A DNA stretch of 64,000 bases from Paenibacillus alkaliterrae (GTDB lineage: Bacteria; Bacillota; Bacilli; Paenibacillales; Paenibacillaceae), in assembly GCF_021532375.1 (NCBI RefSeq), contig NZ_JAKGAP010000004.1, positions 1 through 64,000 of the forward strand, read 5' to 3'. Positions 7,213 to 16,678 of the stretch are shown here, piece after piece. The notes under the pieces were generated by a model. It was not told the origin of the DNA. It searched no databases and saw only the letters and a program-made list of their open reading frames with translations. The position numbers and the translations under genes were made by a program. Within the stretch, counting starts at the first letter, position 1. Each line of letters starts with the position of its first letter.

Positions 7213-8616
7213 TTAAATGGCTGTTGTTTTCGTACCCAGCTGCGCAGCTTCGTCGGCTGCTGCGCTTATGGTTCGTTCGACAGCAACGCTCATACGTTCG
7301 GCGCTCGCCTGTCTATTATTAGGCTGCAATGCGGCATAACCTCTGATGATCTCGACAGGCATTAACAGCATGCGCGGCGATATCGTCTCTCTTCGCTGCT
7401 TGCCTTTTGCCGTCTGCTGCTTCTTCGTTAACACTCGGATAAGTATCCGCAGGTAAACCCGCGTCGACCTGGCAAACCAGCCCTCAGGCAGCTTGTAAAT
7501 TTCGAAGCCCAACCGGTCTGCACCGCGATGAATCATCGTGACTCCGTAGACCGCTTTAATGTCGCTTGCCTCCGCGTCCTCCGCAAGCTGATTTGCAAGC
7601 AGCGGGAGCGCTTGCTCCACCTCGCGCAGCATCCGAATGCCGGTAGCTACCGGCGATTTCGAGGTCGCAGCTATCGTTGACAGCTTTTTGTTATCGAAAT
7701 GCAATTCTGCAATACGGTCGCCTTTAGTAACACTTCCACCCCCGGCGAGCTGAACCGATTTTCCATGATACGTAGTAATGCGATAATGAAAGGCCGGATC
7801 CCCAGCGTCGCCTACCGTTTTCAGCCGAAACACAACATGGAAGGCCCGCTCCCATAGCAGCCAGAGCGAAATGAGACCCTTCTTAATGAAGGAAGTATGA
7901 GCCGCTCTCGCAGCGTCGGTAAGCTTGATCATCTCCTCGATGCCAACGAAACGATAGCCGCGCTTCGTTCCTTCTTCCAAATAGATTTCCAATGCAATAA
8001 GCATATTACGAGGCGCATCCTTATCCGCTCCAAAGGTCGTTCCGCAGTCATGCAGCAGCATGACCTCTCCGGGTCTGAGCTTCTTCAGCATACGCTTCTT
8101 GAGGCGCTCCGCGCCGACGCGTATCCGCCAATCCCCGAACATGGCCGACCATAAAATAATTTGCAAATAACCTAAATTCGCATAGTCAAACACGTTTACA
8201 ATTCCCCAAGGCGGTCGATAATAAGCCGAACGTACGCCCGTTGCATGCTCGATAATTTCGCCGGTCCGTTCTATTTGCTGCTTCACCGAGCGGGGACGCA
8301 TTAGCCAATTCGATTTATGAACGTAATTATGAATGCCGATGATATGGCCCTCCGCCTTCATCCTCCGCAGCAGTTCTTCCTGCTGTTCCGCATGAGAGCC
8401 TACAACGAAAAAGGTCGCTTTCGCATTATAACGAGCGAGCAAATCAAGCAGCTGCGGCGTATAGACCGGATCAGGACCGTCATCGAACGTAAGGGAAATT
8501 TCCTTTTCAACGCGGCCCTTCTTAAAAACGCGAAAGCCGAAAGTACGGCTTATAAGGCCCGGGAGGAATGCATAAAACGTTGCGAAGTATATTCCCCACA
8601 TCAGCAAATTTTCCAT
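7213..8616 (-). CDS. Membrane-anchored polysaccharide deacetylase with a C-terminal YkoP-like domain
   Basis: The start chosen is ATG 8616, preceded by GGTGGGGAAG; the frame is open further upstream but without such a site. The 467-residue protein has an N-terminal membrane anchor (about residues 5-25) and then a NodB-type carbohydrate esterase 4 domain outside the cell. It shows TFDDGPD (43-49), the metal-binding His pair HNYVH (96-100) and RPPWG (134-138). Such enzymes remove acetyl groups from peptidoglycan or other polymers. After about residue 245 comes a second domain (SLWLLWE..., KGDRIAELHFDNKKL) resembling the separate B. subtilis protein YkoP, whose function is unclear. The fusion suggests both act on the same envelope substrate. 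Substrate not determined. Confidence 0.85.
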   Translation of the reverse strand: MENLLMWGIYFATFYAFLPGLISRTFGFRVFKKGRVEKEISLTFDDGPDPVYTPQLLDLLARYNAKATFFVVGSHAEQQEELLRRMKAEGHIIGIHNYVHKSNWLMRPRSVKQQIERTGEIIEHATGVRSAYYRPPWGIVNVFDYANLGYLQIILWSAMFGDWRIRVGAERLKKRMLKKLRPGEVMLLHDCGTTFGADKDAPRNMLIALEIYLEEGTKRGYRFVGIEEMIKLTDAARAAHTSFIKKGLISLWLLWERAFHVVFRLKTVGDAGDPAFHYRITTYHGKSVQLAGGGSVTKGDRIAELHFDNKKLSTIAATSKSPVATGIRMLREVEQALPLLANQLAEDAEASDIKAVYGVTMIHRGADRLGFEIYKLPEGWFARSTRVYLRILIRVLTKKQQTAKGKQRRETISPRMLLMPVEIIRGYAALQPNNRQASAERMSVAVERTISAAADEAAQLGTKTTAI

Positions 8617-8785
8617 TTTGACTTCCCCACCGTTATATGATTTAGTCGACGATTGAGCAGCGGTGCAAAACAACAACAACAATAGCTTTAATTTTAGCAT
8701 ATTGCAATAAAAAATAGGCATCTTTTTTTGAACTGTAGTACAATCTTAATGGAAATATGATTTTGAAAAAAGAAGGAGTATTGCC

Positions 8786-9940
8786 ATGCTGCCATTTTAC
8801 AAAAAGTATTGGAGAACCGCTTTTGACATTGCGCTTATCGCGCTCACGGTATACTTAATTATGTATTCCTTCAGCTACTTATACCGGATCGCAACCCCGA
8901 TATTTTTTTCCTTCCTAATTTATTTATGTATCGAACCGCTTGCGAGACGACTGAACAAGCTGGGCATGAAGAAATCGATCGCTTCGGGCATTTCCGTCCT
9001 GTTGTTCACGATCATTATACTCGGCGCCTTCTCGGGCGCTGCCTACCTATTGACGAAGCAAGGTACGGAGCTTGTCGCTAATTTCCCTAAATATCAGGAA
9101 ATGCTGGCCGAACAAATCGCGAATATAACGGAAGATATTCAGATGCGCTTTGGATCTCTTCCACCGGATTTGGATTTGGTCGAACGTTCCAAGGATTTAA
9201 TAGAAGGCGCAACCGCTACGCTCGCAGCCTTCGGACAGACGGTGCTGCTTAACATCGTCGGCTACGTCTCTTCCTTCTCGACCTTCGTTTTTAATTTCAT
9301 CGTCGGCATTATATTGGCTTATTTCCTGAGCATAGAAATTACGGCCTGGAAAAAAACGGCGGATGACAAAACGCCAAATACGTTCAAAAAAGCGTTCTTC
9401 TTCCTGCGCAACAATGTATTTAAAGGAATTGCTCTTTACATAAAAGCGCAGGCGAAAATGATCGGTATTACGTTTATCGTAATATTGATCGCTTTGGTGC
9501 TGCTAGGCGTGGACAATGCTTTCATCATAGCGGTCGTAGCCGCCATCTTCGATATTTTGCCGCTGCTCGGCGTTGGCGCCGTGTTCATCCCATGGATCAT
9601 TTATTTGGTCATCGTCGGTCAAATATCGCTTGCGATTTGGCTGTCTGCGCTCTTCCTAACGGTCGTGCTCACGCGCCAAATTCTTGAGCCGAAGATAACG
9701 GGCGACTCGTTAGGCGTATCCGCCTTCACCATGCTCGCGTTCATGATTGTTTCTTTGTCCCTATTCGGCGTTGCAGGCGTCATTCTGTCGCCGATCTTAA
9801 TGATTCTGATCAAAGCGCTTTACGACCAAGGCTACTTCCACCGCTGGATTCATGCGCCGCAGGGTGAGTTCGATAGCCCTAATGAGGGAGAATCTTTTGT
9901 AGAAAGCCTCTCGAGACGTGAAGGAGAGAGGAAAGAATAA
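8786..9940 (+). CDS. AI-2E-family transporter (permease)
   Basis: A 384-residue integral membrane protein with seven to eight hydrophobic helices and a soluble stretch around residues 85-145, the layout of the AI-2E/TqsA/YdiK family. The C-terminal helices hold the conserved LEPKITGDSLGVS stretch. Members export varied small solutes, and some act as sodium/proton antiporters; the substrate here is unknown. AGAAGGAG lies 7 bases before the ATG at 8786. It is transcribed divergently from the deacetylase gene. A second family member lies at 22275-23345. Confidence 0.85.
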   Translation: MLPFYKKYWRTAFDIALIALTVYLIMYSFSYLYRIATPIFFSFLIYLCIEPLARRLNKLGMKKSIASGISVLLFTIIILGAFSGAAYLLTKQGTELVANFPKYQEMLAEQIANITEDIQMRFGSLPPDLDLVERSKDLIEGATATLAAFGQTVLLNIVGYVSSFSTFVFNFIVGIILAYFLSIEITAWKKTADDKTPNTFKKAFFFLRNNVFKGIALYIKAQAKMIGITFIVILIALVLLGVDNAFIIAVVAAIFDILPLLGVGAVFIPWIIYLVIVGQISLAIWLSALFLTVVLTRQILEPKITGDSLGVSAFTMLAFMIVSLSLFGVAGVILSPILMILIKALYDQGYFHRWIHAPQGEFDSPNEGESFVESLSRREGERKE

Positions 9941-9978
9941 ACGAGCGGTTCTAGAACATTTCCATTTCCCCTTCAAAG

Positions 9979-10026
9979 AAAGGCCGTCCTGTCATCTGCC
10001 ATAGCAGACAACGGGACGGCCTTTTG
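9979..10026. terminator. Bidirectional terminator between the permease and pbpI
   Basis: AAAGGCCGTCC at 9979-9989 pairs with the stretch at 10013-10024, and an inner stem TCTGC/GCAGA extends the hairpin. T runs flank both sides. It ends two convergent genes. Confidence 0.9.
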
Positions 10027-11934
10027 TTAGCTATCCTGCCGTTTATTCAAGCGAGCGGCGATGTCCATGACGCCGCGGAAGAGCTTGGTCGCCTGGTTTG
10101 CGCTGCCAGGCGGCTGATTTTCCACGAGCACAGCAATGGCGTAGCGCGGCTGCTTAACCGGGCCGTAGCCCGCAAACCACTGGTGGTTTCGGGCGGCTCC
10201 GGCCCGTACCGTTTCGGCGGTGCCGGATTTCCCGGCTACCGCCCACAGCCCTTGGCGGATCGATCGACCGGTTCCATGGTCGACGACCGCCTCCATGCCG
10301 CGCAGCAGCGCATGGGCGGTGGCCGGCTTGATCCGGCCGCCGGTGCCCTGCGCGCGCTGCGCGGGCAGCTTCACCATCCGCTGGCCGCTGGCATAGCGGA
10401 TCTCGCTCACGAGGCGCGGCTCCATTACGCGTCCTCTATTCAGCAGCGTTACGATCAAATTTGCCGCCTGAAGCGGCGACATCCTTACATCACGCTGCCC
10501 GATCCCGCTCTGCGCGAGCACGCCTCCGTCGACGGGGGCGGGTGACGCCGCTCGCTTCCGCTCCGTGCGCATCGCCGCTTCCTTACCACGCCGCTTCTGT
10601 ACCGCCTCCGTCTCAGCTGCTTTCGCGGCAGGGGCAAACAGTGCCCCTGCCTCTTCCTCCTCCAATAAACGAAGCGGTCCCGCAAAAGGCCCGAAGGCCC
10701 GCTCCCGATGCCAGCCCGCCTTATGGGCGATGCCAAGCGCATTTGCCGTGCTCTGCAGCTCAAACGCATTCAAGCGCTCAGCTATCGTCGCGAAAGCGAT
10801 ATTGCATGATTGCGCCAAGCCCTCTTCCAGCGTCAGAAGACCATGGCCTCCTTCCTTCCAGCATGACAGGCCGTACTTCCCGTATTCGCCATCGCAAAAA
10901 AAAGTATCATGGCGGTCCGTCACACCCGCCTCCAATGCGGCAGCCTCCGTTACAAGCTTAAAAACGGAGCCCGGCGCCACCGCCTTAAGAGCATGGTTCT
11001 CCCATTCGCTTCCATCGGCCGACTGGAATTGGCCCGGCTTCAGCTTTGGCCGGGACACCATCGCGACTATATCGGCATTATCCGCATCCAGTACGACGAT
11101 TGATCCCTCCCGAAGCCCTTGCGCATCCGCATAGGCCTCTATCTCATTTTGCAGCTTTAAATCAAGTGTAGTGATCGCCTTCAAAGGATAATACCGATTG
11201 CCCGGTTGCGTAAGCCGCAAGTCGAGCCCATGCAGCGGAGCATTGCGTCCATCCATAAAATAGGAGACTGAGGTGCTGCCAACACCGCGAAGCAGCATAT
11301 CGAGCGACTTCTCAAGCCCAGCCCCGCCTACTTGCTCCGTAAGCTTCCTCTTCCCGCTCACAAGCTCATCGGGATGCTCAGCCATTAGCCACTCAGGGTG
11401 CTGGCTCGTAAAACCAATGACATGCTTAGCTTCAAAATCAGGCAAATATCGATTGCGGTACGGGAGTACACGAATCCCGTTTAGCCCCAGCCTCTTTATT
11501 TGCCGGACCTGTTCATCACTCAGTCTAACGGGCCCTTTATTTCCGTCAGTCTGCCAAAATATCGGTTCTCGTACCGCATCCCATCTTTGAGTCAATTGCT
11601 CCGCAGTCACCCCTAGCAGTGCGCTAAGCTTTGCCAACTCCTCCTTTTCGCCGCGCGCATCTCCGCGAACAGGAAACAGGGCGACAGTCGAATAAGTCTC
11701 CCCCGTAATCGGCAAGCCGTATCGATCATAAAAATCGCCCCGTCCCGTATCCAGCACCAAATTGCGCTGACGCTGCATCACCGAAAGCCGCTGCCAGCCG
11801 CCCTGGCTGCTGCTTCTTGAATAAACCGCTGCCGAAGAGCTTCCCGGCATAAGCTGAAGCCACGCGAGACGTCCTATATACAGCAGCATCACCATGCTGA
11901 TTAATAATGCTGCAACCCAAATCCTCTTAAACAT
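10027..11934 (-). CDS. pbpI: Class B penicillin-binding protein (transpeptidase), PbpI/YrrR-like
   Basis: A monofunctional D,D-transpeptidase that cross-links peptidoglycan outside the membrane. The 635 residues contain an N-terminal membrane anchor (about 5-27), a dimerisation/pedestal region, and the three penicillin-binding motifs SVFK (323-326), SCN (376-378) and KSGT (569-572; Ser replaces the usual Thr, which is common). The location close to the yrrN/yrrO cluster matches B. subtilis pbpI (yrrR), whose product contributes to septal wall synthesis. An unusual low-complexity insertion rich in Glu, Ala, Lys and Arg lies at about 424-466, between the second and third motifs. It is probably a surface loop. 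Confidence 0.85.
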   Translation of the reverse strand: MFKRIWVAALLISMVMLLYIGRLAWLQLMPGSSSAAVYSRSSSQGGWQRLSVMQRQRNLVLDTGRGDFYDRYGLPITGETYSTVALFPVRGDARGEKEELAKLSALLGVTAEQLTQRWDAVREPIFWQTDGNKGPVRLSDEQVRQIKRLGLNGIRVLPYRNRYLPDFEAKHVIGFTSQHPEWLMAEHPDELVSGKRKLTEQVGGAGLEKSLDMLLRGVGSTSVSYFMDGRNAPLHGLDLRLTQPGNRYYPLKAITTLDLKLQNEIEAYADAQGLREGSIVVLDADNADIVAMVSRPKLKPGQFQSADGSEWENHALKAVAPGSVFKLVTEAAALEAGVTDRHDTFFCDGEYGKYGLSCWKEGGHGLLTLEEGLAQSCNIAFATIAERLNAFELQSTANALGIAHKAGWHRERAFGPFAGPLRLLEEEEAGALFAPAAKAAETEAVQKRRGKEAAMRTERKRAASPAPVDGGVLAQSGIGQRDVRMSPLQAANLIVTLLNRGRVMEPRLVSEIRYASGQRMVKLPAQRAQGTGGRIKPATAHALLRGMEAVVDHGTGRSIRQGLWAVAGKSGTAETVRAGAARNHQWFAGYGPVKQPRYAIAVLVENQPPGSANQATKLFRGVMDIAARLNKRQDS

Positions 11935-12010
11935 GCCATTTCACCACTTTCCTCTCATCATTATTTCCTTCCCGTCCTTCCGTTCAAACCTCCACCTGCT
12001 CTGCGGATAT

Positions 12011-12046
12011 AAAAAAAAGCCGTTCAGCATCAATCACTGAACAGCT
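12011..12046 (-). terminator. Terminator of the chemotaxis receptor gene
   Basis: On the minus strand AGCTGTTCAG pairs with CTGAACGGCT and is followed by eight T. Confidence 0.9.
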
Positions 12047-12054
12047 CATCCATT

Positions 12055-14271
12055 TTATTCAATTTTGAATTGAGACAGCGAATTCTTAAGCTCGCGCGAG
12101 ACCGCATCCAGCTTCTCGGACAAGCGTACCATGCCGTCGCTGATGCTAAGCTGCTCGGAGCTCAGAGAAGCGACTTCCTCGGAGGTTGCCGACGATTCTT
12201 CCGCAACGGCGCTGACATTCGTCATCGCTTCCGATAAGACCGACTGCGATTGATCAAGCTGGCTAATCGAATCCGTAACGAGCTCCAGCCTCTCGGCGAA
12301 TTGTCCCATCTGGCCCTGTACCGTCAAGAAAATTTGATTCGCTTCCTTAACCGATCCAATCTGTTCTTGGAACAACGGATACGCATCCGACAGAACATGC
12401 ACCGTCTCATCAATCTCGCCTCTAATTTTTTCTGTAATTTGTCCGACTACGTCAATGGACTGCCGGGATTGATCCGCAAGCTTACGGATTTCGTCGGCTA
12501 CCACCATGAACCCTTTGCCCGCTGCCCCTGCGCGTGCCGCCTCAATCGTAGCGTTCAAGGACAAAATATTCGTTTGCTTCGTCAAGTTATTAAGCACATC
12601 CAATATTTTGACGATCGATCCCGTGCTTTCCTTCAGCGCATCGACCTTCTCGACCATGGAACGCGTCATTTCTTCCGTCATTCCCGTCTTTTGGATAAGA
12701 ACGCCCATATATGCGGTACCCTGCTCGCTGGCCTTCTCTACCTCGCTTGCCGAGCGTACCATCTGCTGATTCGCATCGATTACTTTTTTCATTTGTACGT
12801 CGATGTTGCCCGTAAGATCGGTCCCTCTCTCAGCTTCAACCGCAAGGCTGGTAGCTCCGCCTGCAATTTCTTCGGTCGCAACCGCGATTTCCTTCGCAGA
12901 TAATGCGGTTTTCCGCGACGCTTCCGTGAGGTCCGTTGCCGTTAGCAGCACATCCTCTGCGGAACGCGTCGTTTGGACGGCAAGCGCTTTAATTTGCGAC
13001 ATCATCAGGTTAAAGCTCTCAGAAAGCTCGCCGATCTCATCCTGGCGTTTCTTCATCGTGGAGCGAACGGTCAGGTTGCCGCCCGCGCCTTCATTCATCA
13101 AATTCCGAAGCTTAACTAACGGCTGTGCAATGGTCAAAATAACAAGCGCACCGATTGCGATCGCAATTAACGCCGCGACGAACACCGTAATCCAGGTCAT
13201 CGTTTGAATAGCCTTCGCATCCTTGACGAGCTCATTAACCGGCACTGTGCCTATAAGCTTCCAGTCCATCGTTTCGAACGTTTTGTAAGCTGCCAGTACA
13301 TCCGTGCCGTCCGTGGACGCAACTTTTAGAGAGCCATTATGGGCCATGTCTCCTTCTGTGGGCAAGCTTACTTTAGCCGGCTTACCGATCAGCTCCGTAT
13401 TAGGAGAAGCGATATAATTGCCGTTCGAGTCAACAATCGACATCTCGCTTTCTTGACCGAGAACTACGTCGGCATAACGATTGCTTAATGAATCCAATTG
13501 AATTTCCATCAATAAAACATAAGAGGCTTCATTCGACATACTGTCTTTAATTATGCGGCTGACGCCGATGCTTGGATTAGCAGCAGTTCCAGCCAGACCT
13601 TCAGCCTGAGGCGCAATCCAATTTGTTTTTCCAGCCTTCTCGATCGTTTGGGTATACCACTCGGACTTCATGAGCTTTTCTGCATTGCTGGCAGCAGCCG
13701 AGCCGGCAGTTACAACGCTTAATTCCGGATTAATCGGCAGCAAAATCAAACCCGTAATCGTGTTATTGCCCATCACGTAGTTTTGCATCTTTTCGCTAAG
13801 TTTACGCGAGGCTTCAAACTTGTTGTAATCGTCTTTGCTGTCCAGCATAGACCTTACAGTTTCATGGAAATCTTTATCGATTAAAATTTGAAGCGTCAAA
13901 TCCTCATACGTTTTATAAATGACATCCAAATTATTAGCCACTTGATTGACGGTCTGGAAGCTGGCATCGGATACCTTGCTTTCAACGATCTCCTTCGATT
14001 TCGAATAAGCCATAAGTCCTACTGTCAAGACACATGCGATAATGCTGCAAAAAATAATGGCAAAAAGCTTCATGCCGACAGACTTTATCGGGTTTGACAG
14101 CTTCGAATCCTTTACGGTATCCGATAAAGCGATAGCCGCCTGGGAAACTGCCTTCATGCCTGATTGCGCTTTCATGGAAAGAGCGGTTTTGCCGTTATTT
14201 TCCGCGCTCTGATGACTTTCATTGCTTTCCTTCTTCGACTTCATCGCTTTGTTTTCATCTGCATTTTTCAT
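12055..14271 (-). CDS. Methyl-accepting chemotaxis protein with an extended N-terminus
   Basis: The start chosen is ATG 14271 (AAGGCGGTG upstream), giving 738 residues. Order: a charged, Ser/Lys-rich cytoplasmic stretch of about 66 residues, membrane span 68-89, an extracellular sensor of the double Cache type (about 90-355), membrane span 360-382, a HAMP domain (383-435) and a long coiled-coil signalling domain. The signalling tip shows [15 protein letters not shown] motifs ([18 protein letters not shown]). It senses an unknown extracellular ligand and controls the CheA kinase. The C-terminal part also has glutamate-rich methylation stretches. The N-terminal extension before the first span is unusual for this family. 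The gene is flanked by terminators, so it is probably monocistronic. Confidence 0.92.
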   Translation of the reverse strand: MKNADENKAMKSKKESNESHQSAENNGKTALSMKAQSGMKAVSQAAIALSDTVKDSKLSNPIKSVGMKLFAIIFCSIIACVLTVGLMAYSKSKEIVESKVSDASFQTVNQVANNLDVIYKTYEDLTLQILIDKDFHETVRSMLDSKDDYNKFEASRKLSEKMQNYVMGNNTITGLILLPINPELSVVTAGSAAASNAEKLMKSEWYTQTIEKAGKTNWIAPQAEGLAGTAANPSIGVSRIIKDSMSNEASYVLLMEIQLDSLSNRYADVVLGQESEMSIVDSNGNYIASPNTELIGKPAKVSLPTEGDMAHNGSLKVASTDGTDVLAAYKTFETMDWKLIGTVPVNELVKDAKAIQTMTWITVFVAALIAIAIGALVILTIAQPLVKLRNLMNEGAGGNLTVRSTMKKRQDEIGELSESFNLMMSQIKALAVQTTRSAEDVLLTATDLTEASRKTALSAKEIAVATEEIAGGATSLAVEAERGTDLTGNIDVQMKKVIDANQQMVRSASEVEKASEQGTAYMGVLIQKTGMTEEMTRSMVEKVDALKESTGSIVKILDVLNNLTKQTNILSLNATIEAARAGAAGKGFMVVADEIRKLADQSRQSIDVVGQITEKIRGEIDETVHVLSDAYPLFQEQIGSVKEANQIFLTVQGQMGQFAERLELVTDSISQLDQSQSVLSEAMTNVSAVAEESSATSEEVASLSSEQLSISDGMVRLSEKLDAVSRELKNSLSQFKIE

Positions 14272-14347
14272 TGGGAAAGACACCGCCTTTAGCAATCTAT
14301 TATTTTTATATCGGCAGACTCTTGTCAATTTATAATAATAAATGCAT

Positions 14348-14381
14348 AAAAAAAGAGCCTTATTTTATTGGAAAAATAAGG
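14348..14381 (-). terminator. Terminator after yrrO
   Basis: On the minus strand CCTTATTTTT pairs with AAAATAAGG and is followed by CTC and seven T. Confidence 0.85.
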
Positions 14382-14403
14382 ATCTGGCAGCGCAGCATAT
14401 ATT

Positions 14404-15666
14404 TTATTTATTTCCGACCTTTTTGCGCATCATATCCATCGGCTTTACCGGCTTTAGGGTGCGAATCCGGATGTGCTGCAACGGATGGCGGGCCGCGTCG
14501 AGCGATTGACCTTCCGCATCGGTCAATTCCGTCACCGTCTGCTTGAAGAAGATGCCCTTTGGACCTACAAACTCGATCTCTTGCCCCAGCTTGAAATGAT
14601 TGCGCTGCTGCACGGTAGCGAAGCCTGTTTTCGCATTGTAATCAAGTACGACTCCGGCAAAATCATAAGGAGCCGCTTTTTCTTCCGGCTCGTAAATATG
14701 ATCCTCCGAGCCCGGCGTATCCAGGAAAAATCCCGTATTAAGCGGACGATTAGCCGCCTTATTAATCTCTTCTATCCATTCCTGCTTCAGCTCAAAATGC
14801 TCCGGGTCAGCGAAATAAGCGTCAATCGCTTGACGATACACATTGACGACAGTAGCCACATAATGGATGCTTTTCATTCTGCCCTCAATCTTGAAGCTGT
14901 CCACGCCAACCTCGATCAGTTCCGGTAAATACTCGATCATGCACAAATCCTTGGAGCCCATCGTGAACTTATCCTCTTCCTCCGGGTACAGCGGCATATC
15001 ATCCACAAACAGATCGTATTTCCAGCGGCAGGATTGCGAACAGCCGCCGCGGTTGGAATCCCGATCCGTAAAATGATTGGACAGCACGCAGCGTCCGGAG
15101 AATGAGGAGCACATGGCTCCATGAATGAATGCTTCGATTTCAATATCGACATGCTTTTTAATTTCAGCAATGTCCTTGAAGCTCGTTTCGCGGGCCAGCA
15201 CGACGCGCGGCAAGCCCTCGTATTTCCAAAACTGCACCGCCTGCCAGTTGAGCGTCGATTGCTGGGTGCTGAGATGCACCTCCAGCTTTGGCGCTGCGCG
15301 CTGCGCCGTCTCGATGATTGCCGGATCGGCAGCGATGATAGCGGCTATTCCCGCATCTTCAAGTCCGCGCAAATAATCCTCTAAACCTTCTACATCCTCG
15401 TTATGCGCATAAATATTCGTTGCGACGAACACCTTTGCCCCGTATCGGTTAGCGAACTCCACGCCTTCCTTCATTTCCTCGAAGCTAAAGTTGTCTGCGT
15501 TGGAACGCAGGCCATATTTCTGGCCGCCGATATATACGGCATCCGCGCCATAATGAACTGCGAATTTCAGCTTTTCCAAATTGCCGGCCGGAGCGAGCAA
15601 CTCGGGCTTATCCAGACGATGCCGTTTGCCTTGGTAGCGCGGGGCCGTCTTCTCTGTTGTCGTCAT
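14404..15666 (-). CDS. yrrO: U32-family tRNA hydroxylation protein, YrrO-like (TrhP2)
   Basis: A 420-residue peptidase-U32-type protein. In B. subtilis YrrN and YrrO (homologues of E. coli TrhP/YegQ) are needed to make 5-hydroxyuridine at position 34 of several tRNAs, using a prephenate-derived route; they are not known to be proteases. The iron-sulfur-type Cys set is present at C186, C193, C209 and C213 (MCSSFSGRC and GGCSQSC). A C-terminal beta-barrel follows at about 330-415. AGGAGG precedes the ATG at 15666. It sits 18 bases behind yrrN and is certainly co-transcribed with it. A terminator follows the gene. Confidence 0.92.
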   Translation of the reverse strand: MTTTEKTAPRYQGKRHRLDKPELLAPAGNLEKLKFAVHYGADAVYIGGQKYGLRSNADNFSFEEMKEGVEFANRYGAKVFVATNIYAHNEDVEGLEDYLRGLEDAGIAAIIAADPAIIETAQRAAPKLEVHLSTQQSTLNWQAVQFWKYEGLPRVVLARETSFKDIAEIKKHVDIEIEAFIHGAMCSSFSGRCVLSNHFTDRDSNRGGCSQSCRWKYDLFVDDMPLYPEEEDKFTMGSKDLCMIEYLPELIEVGVDSFKIEGRMKSIHYVATVVNVYRQAIDAYFADPEHFELKQEWIEEINKAANRPLNTGFFLDTPGSEDHIYEPEEKAAPYDFAGVVLDYNAKTGFATVQQRNHFKLGQEIEFVGPKGIFFKQTVTELTDAEGQSLDAARHPLQHIRIRTLKPVKPMDMMRKKVGNK

Positions 15667-15684
15667 TCTCTCTACCTCCTGCTC

Positions 15685-16617
15685 TCAATACACTTGCTCT
15701 TTGAAAAAGAAACCGTAGCTTAGCTCGCGATTAGGATCCTGTACTGCCTGAATCGATTCCAGCCACTCCTCCTGGAACTCATAGCCATTTGGATCTGCCA
15801 GGTATGCATCGATGGCCTGGCGATAAGCGCGAATAACGATTTCGTTGTATTCGATTGATTTCATAAGGCCTTCCACTTTCAGGCTGTGTACGCCTGCTTC
15901 CATCAGCTCCTGCAGATTCTCGACCATGCAAATATCGTCTGAGCTCATAATATGCGTTCCGTTCGCATCCTCGTATATCGGGTAACGTTCATCCTGCCGC
16001 TCAGCTTCCATCACATATAAGCCGCGCTCCTTGTCCTTCCGTGCCAAACGGTCCGGCTCTGACTGATGAGTCATATAGCTATTCACAAGCGAACGCTTGG
16101 AATGATAAATATTGGTCATTCCGTGCACCTGTACCTGCACCTCGAGCTCCGTATTCGAAATGGTTTCCACGACCTGCTCCATATTAAGCTCGCGAGCCAG
16201 CACGTATCTTGCGGCCCCTCTGCGTCCCCAATAATTTGCCGTGACGTAATTCGTAGAGGTCATCTCTGCATTCCAGTGCAAGGCCATGCCGTGCGCATGC
16301 GCACGCGCTGACATAAGAACGGCTGGATCACCGAAAACAATAGCGTCTACGCCTGCTTCCGCAAGTGAAGCCACATAGGCATCCAAAGACTCGACCGCAT
16401 CGTTATCCATCAAATTATTCACTGCCGCATAAATCCGAACGCCTCCGGACTTCGCGGCCTTAACCGCTTCAGCCATGCGATCCAGGCTGAATTCTCCAGC
16501 TAACCGCATCCCGTAACGGGCTTCGCCAATAACAAATGCGTCTGCTCCTGCAGCAATGAGACGCTCCAGTTCCTCCATCGACGCAGCGGTAGCTAACAAT
16601 TCAGGCTTATACGTCAT
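15685..16617 (-). CDS. yrrN: U32-family tRNA hydroxylation protein, YrrN-like (TrhP1)
   Basis: A 310-residue paralogue of YrrO that lacks its cysteine cluster (the equivalent stretch reads HGMTNIYHSKRSL) and the C-terminal barrel, as is usual for YrrN. The two probably form one heteromeric enzyme for uridine-34 hydroxylation in tRNA. The start chosen is ATG 16617, with AAGGAGG 9 bases ahead; the frame extends 14 codons further without such a site. It follows mltG directly (61 bases). The yrrM (trmR) methyltransferase gene found between mltG and yrrN in B. subtilis is missing here. Confidence 0.9.
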   Translation of the reverse strand: MTYKPELLATAASMEELERLIAAGADAFVIGEARYGMRLAGEFSLDRMAEAVKAAKSGGVRIYAAVNNLMDNDAVESLDAYVASLAEAGVDAIVFGDPAVLMSARAHAHGMALHWNAEMTSTNYVTANYWGRRGAARYVLARELNMEQVVETISNTELEVQVQVHGMTNIYHSKRSLVNSYMTHQSEPDRLARKDKERGLYVMEAERQDERYPIYEDANGTHIMSSDDICMVENLQELMEAGVHSLKVEGLMKSIEYNEIVIRAYRQAIDAYLADPNGYEFQEEWLESIQAVQDPNRELSYGFFFKEQVY

Positions 16618-16678
16618 TTTATTAATCCTCCTTATTCCGTTCCGCTTAAAGGCCCGCAAGCTTGTCCGCTTACCCTGC

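Noticed and set aside
10024-11134. Several long plus-strand open frames across pbpI
   Set aside because: They are antisense shadows in a GC-rich stretch; the PBP motifs on the minus strand are unambiguous.
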